Shown here piece by piece: positions 8,436 through 12,916 of a stretch of DNA of 12,916 nucleotides; the stretch's first letter is position 1; each line of letters begins with the position of its first letter. The DNA is from Acidobacteriota bacterium (GTDB lineage Bacteria > Acidobacteriota > Terriglobia > Acidiferrales > UBA7541). The position numbers were made by a program, and so were the translations under genes. Location of the stretch: the NCBI GenBank assembly GCA_003131985.1, contig PKWH01000319.1, positions 3,669-16,584 of the forward strand, in the 5' to 3' direction. The notes below the pieces were generated by a model. It was not told the origin of the DNA. It saw only the letters and a list, made by a program, of their open reading frames with translations, and made no database searches.

Positions 8436-8712
8436 TTTCGTACCTATCGACGGAAAGTGGCCGCATGTCGTTAGCATTGTTCACTCAAGCCACGAATCAG
8501 CCCAAGGAAATGGGAGCCTTACTTGCGATTTGCGACCGGAGGGGAAGACCAGGCAATATCTGAACACAAAGCCATCGAAAAGGCGATTGAACTATCCTCC
8601 AATGTGCACAAAGCAGATCCCATTCAGGTCGGCAGCCTCATCAAGCGTCAGTCAGGAAGACAAAGGCCGCACGGGCTCATTGAGGTGCGCTACCGACGCT
8701 TCGCAACGGAAC

Positions 8713-10209
8713 CTAGTTTGGTTTCTTCATTGCGCCAGGATTCGTGTTGTCAAAAATATCCTCGCCAAAAACGACAGGGCTTTGGCCTGCGCCGCCGTTG
8801 AACAAAAAGCCGTCGAAGTTGGCCTCATCACCGACGGTTAGACCTTTAAAACCGCTCGTCGCTACGGTTCCTTCGAACGTCGTTTGCGTGCCTGTTTGCA
8901 CCTGGATGGTTGCGATGCCATTGTCGTTGAAGAAATTATTCAGGCCGTCGACCGTCAAATTCGGCGACGTGATACTGGAAACGGTGCCATTAAACTGAGT
9001 CGGTTCCAACTCAATCGCGTCCGAAGTGACGACGCCCTCATCCACTCCGGTTGAATCGATCAGCAGGTTTTGACCAACCACCAGATCGCCTGCCCCAGCG
9101 AACGAAACGCTCGCGGGTAGAGTCTGGCCGGCCGGCACCGCAACCGAGAAGCCTGCACTCGTAGTGGGCGGCACAAGCGTAAGCACTTGGTCGGCGTTCA
9201 CGCCTTGCGTATTGCCCGCGAGTACCGCCGTTACAAGAACCATCGGAGTCGGCGTCGTGGCCACAACCGTGCCTTCGAAAGCTTGTCCATTTTGAAAGCC
9301 ATTATTGTCTGTAACAGACGACGCCGACAGCACCAGCGGATTCGAATCGCTGACGGCGTAATTGACGGTAACGATCTGGCCGACTTGGACGCAAGCCAGG
9401 TTGTTCGTATTGCAGTTAGAAAAACCGCTAAACGTGGTGGTGCCAGAGAACGTGTCAACCGTCACGGGCTGCCCCGTCGCAGCGTCCATTACGGTGAAGC
9501 TGGTAGTTATGACACTCGTTACGGGCCCTGTAACGTTGCTGATATCAGCGAGGCTGCCGCCGGAATCTGGGATCGTGCTGACACTCGCCGCAAGAATCGG
9601 AGTAATCGTGAAGGTAGTGGTGCTGCCCGCCGTCGTGCCTACCAAGGAGTCCGCCACACTAAATTCTATCGAGATACTCGTGGGTTGACCCGCCGAAAGG
9701 GTGGCCGCCTTGGGAAAGGGCAGGTTTACGAAACTCGATGTAAAGGTGGGAGAGAGTTCACAGATCTTAGGCGTTGCTGTCGCTGTGCAGGAGTTTGGAG
9801 GCGTTGCGGTATCCGCGTCTGTCGAGTTCGGATCGACGTTGACCGCCGCGGTAGCAGTCCCGAAAGTAACCCGGATGCCGGTATAGCTGCCGGCTTGCAC
9901 ATTCGTGGTGGCCAGCACGTCAGATTGCTGCGGCGTCTGCATGTTCTCGATCTGCACGTTCATAGGCGCGTCGGGAAGGAGGCTTTGAGCTCCGCTGCAA
10001 TCCGTTGCAAATGCATTGGCGCTCGTAAGCAAACACGCGCCCGTGATCTGAATATCAAACGACAGCACGCCGACATTGGATGGCTGGTCGGAGATCGAGA
10101 CGACGACGGGTACTCCGTGGTCCGATGAGCTGTGGCTACTTCCGCCGCAGGCGCCGAAGAGTACTAATAGAAGAAGTAAAACTGAAAGAACTGGAATCCT
10201 ATTGCGCAC
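8713..10209 (-). CDS. Secreted lipoprotein with DUF4382-like region and three DUF5666-like beta-rich repeats
   Basis: A 498-residue predicted lipoprotein of unknown function. A short basic start (MRNR) leads into a Leu-rich helix and FGAC, with lipidated Cys21; the residue after it is Gly, so outer-membrane sorting is expected. A flexible GGSSHSSS linker follows. Residues about 33-210 start with VVVSISDQP and look like DUF4382. Three divergent repeats follow at about 226-302, 311-403 and 406-490. Each opens with a G-x-V strand (VTGPV, FEGTV, FNGTV) and has a later [LV]xVG[QD] motif (VQVGQ, LVVGQ, LTVGD), resembling DUF5666. After Cys21 there are six cysteines in three close pairs (59/71, 141/150, 266/273), possible disulfides. 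The start is GTG at 10209 because a perfect AGGAGG lies eight bases upstream; an upstream in-frame start at 10254 would place extra residues before the signal peptide. Likely transcribed alone. Domain names are from recognition, not a search. Confidence 0.8.
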   Translation of the reverse strand: MRNRIPVLSVLLLLLVLFGACGGSSHSSSDHGVPVVVSISDQPSNVGVLSFDIQITGACLLTSANAFATDCSGAQSLLPDAPMNVQIENMQTPQQSDVLATTNVQAGSYTGIRVTFGTATAAVNVDPNSTDADTATPPNSCTATATPKICELSPTFTSSFVNLPFPKAATLSAGQPTSISIEFSVADSLVGTTAGSTTTFTITPILAASVSTIPDSGGSLADISNVTGPVTSVITTSFTVMDAATGQPVTVDTFSGTTTFSGFSNCNTNNLACVQVGQIVTVNYAVSDSNPLVLSASSVTDNNGFQNGQAFEGTVVATTPTPMVLVTAVLAGNTQGVNADQVLTLVPPTTSAGFSVAVPAGQTLPASVSFAGAGDLVVGQNLLIDSTGVDEGVVTSDAIELEPTQFNGTVSSITSPNLTVDGLNNFFNDNGIATIQVQTGTQTTFEGTVATSGFKGLTVGDEANFDGFLFNGGAGQSPVVFGEDIFDNTNPGAMKKPN

Positions 10210-10216
10210 GTAAAGA

Positions 10217-10237
10217 CCCTCCTGGGAGGTTTCACCT
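10217..10237 (-). promoter_or_regulatory. Lipoprotein-gene leader: Shine-Dalgarno with overlapping alternative hairpins
   Basis: On the minus strand the strong SD AGGAGGG (10223-10217) is directly preceded by CCUC (10229-10226), which can pair with GAGG (10221-10218) around a 4-base loop and hide the SD. The same CCU bases can instead pair with AGG in the upstream hairpin AGGU-GAA-ACCU (10237-10227), which would free the SD. The two pairings are mutually exclusive because they share 10229-10227. The pairings are visible in sequence; a regulatory role is inference. Confidence 0.4.
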
Positions 10238-10279
10238 ACGTCTGTATGATGCAACTTCCAATCGATCCCCGCGTTCCGT

Positions 10280-10296
10280 GGGCGTATATTTCACCC
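10280..10296 (-). promoter_or_regulatory. Leader hairpin upstream of the lipoprotein gene
   Basis: Minus-strand GGGUG (10296-10292) pairs with CGCCC (10284-10280) around a 7-base AU-rich loop, with one G-U pair and one further U-A pair possible at the base. It lies about 70 bases before the GTG start, within the likely 5' leader. Function unknown. Confidence 0.3.
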
Positions 10297-10317
10297 AAGG
10301 GAGCCCCAAAGGTGCGA

Positions 10318-10345
10318 ATTAGTGCATAGAGAATCTTATTCACAA
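10318..10345 (-). promoter_or_regulatory. Weak sigma-70-like promoter candidate for the lipoprotein gene
   Basis: TTGTGA (10345-10340) and ACTAAT (10323-10318) each match four of six consensus positions with a 16-base spacer. The position would give a leader of about 105 bases containing both hairpins. The matches are weak and could be chance. Confidence 0.22.
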
Positions 10346-10487
10346 GAGTCTAACGCGATTCTTGGCCGCCTGCGAGGTATTCACACAGATGTTTTATAAC
10401 TGCAACTAACACGCTTCCGGACAACTTTGAACACCGATGAAGCTGCGCGTCATCTCCGTATCTTTGCGATTCCTTTCTCAGGCTAGA

Positions 10488-10512
10488 CAAATTAATCTGT
10501 CGTGTTAATTTG
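10488..10512. promoter_or_regulatory. Perfect 8-bp inverted repeat upstream of the KimA-like gene
   Basis: CAAATTAA and TTAATTTG flank a 9-base centre, ending 31 bp before the start codon. As DNA it could be a dyad operator. As RNA it would be an AU-rich stem. It has no U-run of terminator type after it. The repeat is directly visible; its function is inferred. Confidence 0.4.
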
Positions 10513-10513
10513 A

Positions 10514-10527
10514 GCTCCGCGAGGAGC
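10514..10527 (+). promoter_or_regulatory. GNRA-capped hairpin just before the KimA-like start
   Basis: GCTCC-GCGA-GGAGC is a perfect 5-bp stem closed by a GCGA tetraloop of the stable GNRA class, 16 bases before the ATG at 10544. The stem contains a GGAG. A second SD-like GAGGA at 10536-10540 is only three bases from the ATG, closer than ideal, so which purine run is used for initiation is unclear. Confidence 0.4.
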
Positions 10528-10543
10528 GTGGCCTCGAGGAACG

Positions 10544-12418
10544 ATGAATCTTTTGGATCTTTGTTTTGGAAAGCCGCTTGCGGCATCCGACGAAAGGGCC
10601 GAGCAGCTCGGCGTCGCATCCGGCATTCCCATTTTCGGATTAGATGCGCTGAGCTCGGCCGCGTACGGGCCGGAAGCTGCGCTCACGCTTTTAATTCCAC
10701 TGGGCGCAGCCGGGATCGCCTATATCGTCCCCATCAGCAGCAGCATCATCGTTCTGATGGCCATCGTTTATTTTTCGTACCGCCAAACAATCGCAGCATA
10801 TCCGGGGGGCGGAGGCTCGTACACGGTCGCTTCGGAAAATCTTGGCGTGTTCGCGGGATTACTTGCAGCGTCCGCGCTGATGATTGACTACATCCTGACC
10901 GTCGCCGTCGGTATTTCAGCCGGAGTTGGCGCGCTCGTTTCCGCGCTTCCAAAGCTTCTGCCGCATACGACCCTGCTGTGTCTGGGCATTTTGGTTCTCA
11001 TCACATTTATCAATCTGCGGGGAATGCGGCAAGCCGGAATTATTTTTATGGTTCCCACATACTTGTTCATCGGGACTTTGCTCGCGGCGCTGGCTTTCGG
11101 GGTTTTTAAATCGATCGTGTCGGGCGGACATCCGGTTCCAGTCGCAATGCCGCCTACAGCGCCCTCATCTGCGGTCGCTGCAGCGAGCGTGTGGTTGTTG
11201 CTGCAATCTTTCGCTAACGGCTGCACGGCCATGACCGGCGTGGAGGCCGTCAGCAACGGTGTCCGCGCCTTTCGCGAGCCGGTTGTGAACACAGCTCGCC
11301 GAGTTCTCACGATTATTATTGTCCTCTTAATGGTGATGCTTGCGGGGATCGCTTATCTCGTCCGCGCTTACCACATAGCGGCCACGGACCCGGGGCTGCC
11401 GGGATATCAAAGTGTATTGTCTATGATCGTTGCCGCAGTCGCGGGCCGCGGAGTTTTCTATTACGTCACCATCGGTTCGGTTCTGACGGTTCTTGCGTTG
11501 TCGGCGAATACTGCGTTTGCTGACTTCCCGCGATTGTGCCGCGCGATTTCATTGAACGGCTATCTACCGGATTCTTTCAGCCTTCGCGGACGCCGCTTGG
11601 TTTATTCGCAAGGCGTCTACTTCCTCGCAATTCTCGCTGGGTCTCTGCTGATTGTTTTTCGCGGTGTCACAAACAGGCTCATTCCTCTTTACGCGGTCGG
11701 CGCCTTCCTCGCTTTCACGCTTTCGCAAGCCGGAATGGTAGCGCACTGGAAAAAGAACAAAGGCCGCGGCTCGGGTCGAAGCATGTTCGTCAACGGGCTG
11801 GGAGCCGTCGCTACCGGCGCGACAGTTATCGTCGTCCTGGTTGCAAAGTTCATCGAGGGAGCTTGGGTTACAGCGGTGCTTATTCCCGCGCTGCTTTTGC
11901 TTATGATGGCCGTGAAACGTTATTTTGTGCGCGTTGAAGATGAAATACTCACTCGAGAGCCTTTGGAAATCGCGGCGGTCAAGCCGCCGATGGTTGTCTT
12001 GCCGGTTTACAGGTGGAGCAAGCCGATCCAAAAAGGGCTTCGATTCGCCTTCACCATTTCCGCTGATATTCATGTCGTACACGTTTGCAAAGAAGATCAG
12101 AAAGAACAGCTCAAGGACGAGTGGGCTAGTCTGGTCGAAGAGCCGGCGCGCCGAGCAGGGCTGCCGGTACCGAAATACGTCGAGCTGCAATCGCCGTATC
12201 GCCTTGTGATTACGCCTGTCGTGGATTACGTGCTGATGCTGCAGGTGGAAAACCCGGACCGCCAAATAGTGCTGATCGTTCCGGAATTAATCGAGCTCCA
12301 CTGGTATCACTATTTTTTGCAGAGCAATCGCGGCGAGCTCTTGAAAGGACTCATGCTTCTCCGGGGAAATCAGAGAGTAGCCATTGTTAATGTGCCCTGG
12401 TATTTGACTGGAACTTAG
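10544..12418 (+). CDS. kimA: KimA-like APC-family potassium/proton symporter
   Basis: A 624-residue inner-membrane permease matching Bacillus subtilis KimA (YdaO, 607 residues) along its length. About twelve hydrophobic helices fill residues 25-465, followed by a soluble cytosolic domain (about 466-624) with alternating strands such as MVVLPVYR, IHVVHVCKE and IVLIVPELIE. K+-site positions as I recall them from the KimA structure (D36, Y43, D117, Y118, T121, T230, E233, Y377) have equivalents here: D34 and Y41 (LDALSSAAYG), D115, Y116 and T119 (DYILTV), T231 and E234 (TGVEAVSN), and Y383 (IPLYAVG). This supports K+/H+ symport rather than amino-acid transport. In B. subtilis KimA is inhibited by cyclic di-AMP; whether that holds here is unknown. 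The ATG at 10544 fits the KimA N-terminus (FGKPL near the start). The gene is divergent from the lipoprotein and stands alone, with structured elements in its leader. Confidence 0.88.
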   Translation: MNLLDLCFGKPLAASDERAEQLGVASGIPIFGLDALSSAAYGPEAALTLLIPLGAAGIAYIVPISSSIIVLMAIVYFSYRQTIAAYPGGGGSYTVASENLGVFAGLLAASALMIDYILTVAVGISAGVGALVSALPKLLPHTTLLCLGILVLITFINLRGMRQAGIIFMVPTYLFIGTLLAALAFGVFKSIVSGGHPVPVAMPPTAPSSAVAAASVWLLLQSFANGCTAMTGVEAVSNGVRAFREPVVNTARRVLTIIIVLLMVMLAGIAYLVRAYHIAATDPGLPGYQSVLSMIVAAVAGRGVFYYVTIGSVLTVLALSANTAFADFPRLCRAISLNGYLPDSFSLRGRRLVYSQGVYFLAILAGSLLIVFRGVTNRLIPLYAVGAFLAFTLSQAGMVAHWKKNKGRGSGRSMFVNGLGAVATGATVIVVLVAKFIEGAWVTAVLIPALLLLMMAVKRYFVRVEDEILTREPLEIAAVKPPMVVLPVYRWSKPIQKGLRFAFTISADIHVVHVCKEDQKEQLKDEWASLVEEPARRAGLPVPKYVELQSPYRLVITPVVDYVLMLQVENPDRQIVLIVPELIELHWYHYFLQSNRGELLKGLMLLRGNQRVAIVNVPWYLTGT

Positions 12419-12430
12419 GCTACCAGACAC

Positions 12431-12916
12431 CTATCGCGCTCGCGGCTTTCCGACCTTCTTCGCGCGTGCGCTCTTGAGTTTCGATACCTTCTTGGTTAGC
12501 GGCACGGGCGTTGCGGCAGCGCTCTGCAATAGAAGCAGGAACGCTTGAGCGTCTCGCGAAAGAGCGCGGTGCCGGGGATGAATCACGTCCAAGTTCCGGC
12601 GCAGCGGTTCGGCATTGATGATTTCAATCGCGACGAGCTTGCCCCGTCGAAGCTCGGTGGTCACCGCAATCTGCGGAAGGAAGCTGAGGCCCAGCTTGCG
12701 CTCCACCATTTTCTTTGCCGCCTCAATTGTTTCTACTTCCAGCACCACGTTTGGCAGCAGCCCCGCGCGCCGGAAGAGGCCCTGGCTCAGCGTCCAATCG
12801 CTCGATCCACGGTCAAAAAATATCAGCGGCCAGGACTCGGTCTCCTCCAGACGCACTCGCCTCAGTTGCGTCGCGGCGTGTCCCGGATGGCCCACGAGGA
12901 TCAACGGATCATCGCG
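12431..12916 (-). CDS. LysR-type transcriptional regulator, effector-binding domain (N-terminus beyond window)
   Basis: The last 161 residues of a LysR-family regulator; the frame is open to the window edge, so the helix-turn-helix half lies outside. The visible part begins RDDPLILVGHPGH, the typical opening of the substrate-binding domain's second half. It contains the late-domain signature V-E-R-K-L-G-L-S-F-L-P (compare the common GxGxxxLP) and a segment ending DAQAFLLLL. It ends in a Lys/Arg-rich tail (about 20 residues, including KSARAKKVGKPRAR) beyond the usual domain end. It converges on the KimA-like gene with a 12-bp gap. LysR targets are usually divergent neighbours, so its target is probably to the right of the window, and the effector cannot be inferred. 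Confidence 0.88.
   Translation of the reverse strand, partial: RDDPLILVGHPGHAATQLRRVRLEETESWPLIFFDRGSSDWTLSQGLFRRAGLLPNVVLEVETIEAAKKMVERKLGLSFLPQIAVTTELRRGKLVAIEIINAEPLRRNLDVIHPRHRALSRDAQAFLLLLQSAAATPVPLTKKVSKLKSARAKKVGKPRAR

Larger units (their letters stand above)
8132..8712. other. Intergenic region between lipoprotein gene and efflux operon, no convincing gene
   Basis: This 581-bp gap separates two same-strand genes and should carry the efflux operon promoter on the minus strand. I see no -35/-10 pair of good quality. A TATAAA-like element (minus strand, near 8326-8332, within TTTGTATAAAAAGG) is the best -10 candidate but lacks a matching -35 hexamer. A 14-bp palindrome at 8422-8435 is listed separately. 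One plus-strand ORF (TTG 8523 to 8801) has GGGAG six bases upstream but runs antisense into the 3' end of the lipoprotein gene and matches nothing I recognise. No U-tailed terminator hairpin is evident after the lipoprotein stop. Confidence 0.5.
10210..10543. other. Divergent intergenic region between the lipoprotein and KimA-like genes
   Basis: This 334-bp region must hold both divergent promoters and the two 5' leaders. The supported elements (an SD-overlapping hairpin, an upstream hairpin, a weak promoter, an inverted repeat and a GNRA hairpin) are listed separately. For the plus-strand gene I find no good -35/-10 pair; TATAAC at 10395-10400 is an isolated -10-like hexamer. I see no small gene. 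Confidence 0.6.

Noticed and set aside
9187..10128. 313-codon plus-strand ORF inside the lipoprotein gene
   Set aside because: It is antisense to a gene with a signal peptide, perfect SD and recognisable domains. Its product is Arg-rich with no domain pattern, as expected of a shadow frame.
10210..10543. ydaO-type cyclic di-AMP riboswitch upstream of the KimA-like gene
   Set aside because: I looked because kimA often has one, but the G-rich conserved segments of that class are not apparent on the plus strand. An Infernal scan would settle it.
11564..12265. 233-codon minus-strand ORF inside the KimA-like gene
   Set aside because: It lies wholly antisense to a strongly supported transporter and has a compositionally odd His/Arg/Asn-rich product with no recognisable motif.
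12419..12430. Bidirectional terminator between the converging KimA-like and LysR genes
   Set aside because: Only 12 bases separate the stops, and no GC-rich hairpin with a T-run is visible there or in the last codons.

Overview
This window reads as chromosomal DNA from a Gram-negative bacterium. Acidobacteriota (Terriglobia-like) is my best inference, because of the large DUF4382/DUF5666-type lipoprotein, the style of the MdtABC-like pump and a KimA-like potassium permease. No rRNA or other phylogenetic marker is present, so the assignment is tentative. I see no mobile element, CRISPR array, tRNA or phage gene.

Positions 1-8131 (minus strand) hold a tripartite RND efflux operon in the order adaptor, pump B, pump C, outer-membrane channel. 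They are an MdtA-like membrane fusion protein (6680-8131), an MdtB-like transporter (3393-6683), an MdtC-like transporter (286-3390) and the first 81 codons of a NodT-type outer-membrane lipoprotein that runs off the left edge (1-245). The genes overlap by 4 bp, are 2 bp apart, and are 40 bp apart. Both pumps keep the full proton-relay set, so this looks like a working heteromeric MdtBC-type exporter with its own channel. The oddity is a 56-residue Ala/Ser/Thr/Pro/Gly-rich insertion in the porter domain of the MdtB-like subunit. The adaptor also carries low-complexity tails at both ends.

Positions 8132-8712 are a 581-bp intergenic stretch with no convincing gene, one 14-bp palindrome and one doubtful small ORF. 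Positions 8713-10209 (minus) encode a 498-residue secreted lipoprotein with an N-terminal DUF4382-like region, three divergent beta-rich repeats and six post-lipidation cysteines in three close pairs.

Positions 10210-10543 are a divergent promoter region. On the lipoprotein side the leader can form a small hairpin over its own Shine-Dalgarno sequence. On the other side a perfect 8-bp inverted repeat and a GNRA-capped hairpin sit just upstream of the next gene. Positions 10544-12418 (plus) encode a 624-residue KimA-like APC-family potassium/proton symporter in which the K+-site residues known from Bacillus subtilis KimA are recognisable. Twelve bases beyond it, converging, is the C-terminal part of a LysR-type regulator (12431-12916, minus, truncated by the right edge) with an unusual Lys/Arg-rich tail.

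The efflux operon, the lipoprotein, the potassium transporter and the regulator appear to be four separate transcription units. I found no clear evidence for an undescribed multi-gene system. The most notable points are the MdtB insertion, the lipoprotein architecture and the two structured leaders.
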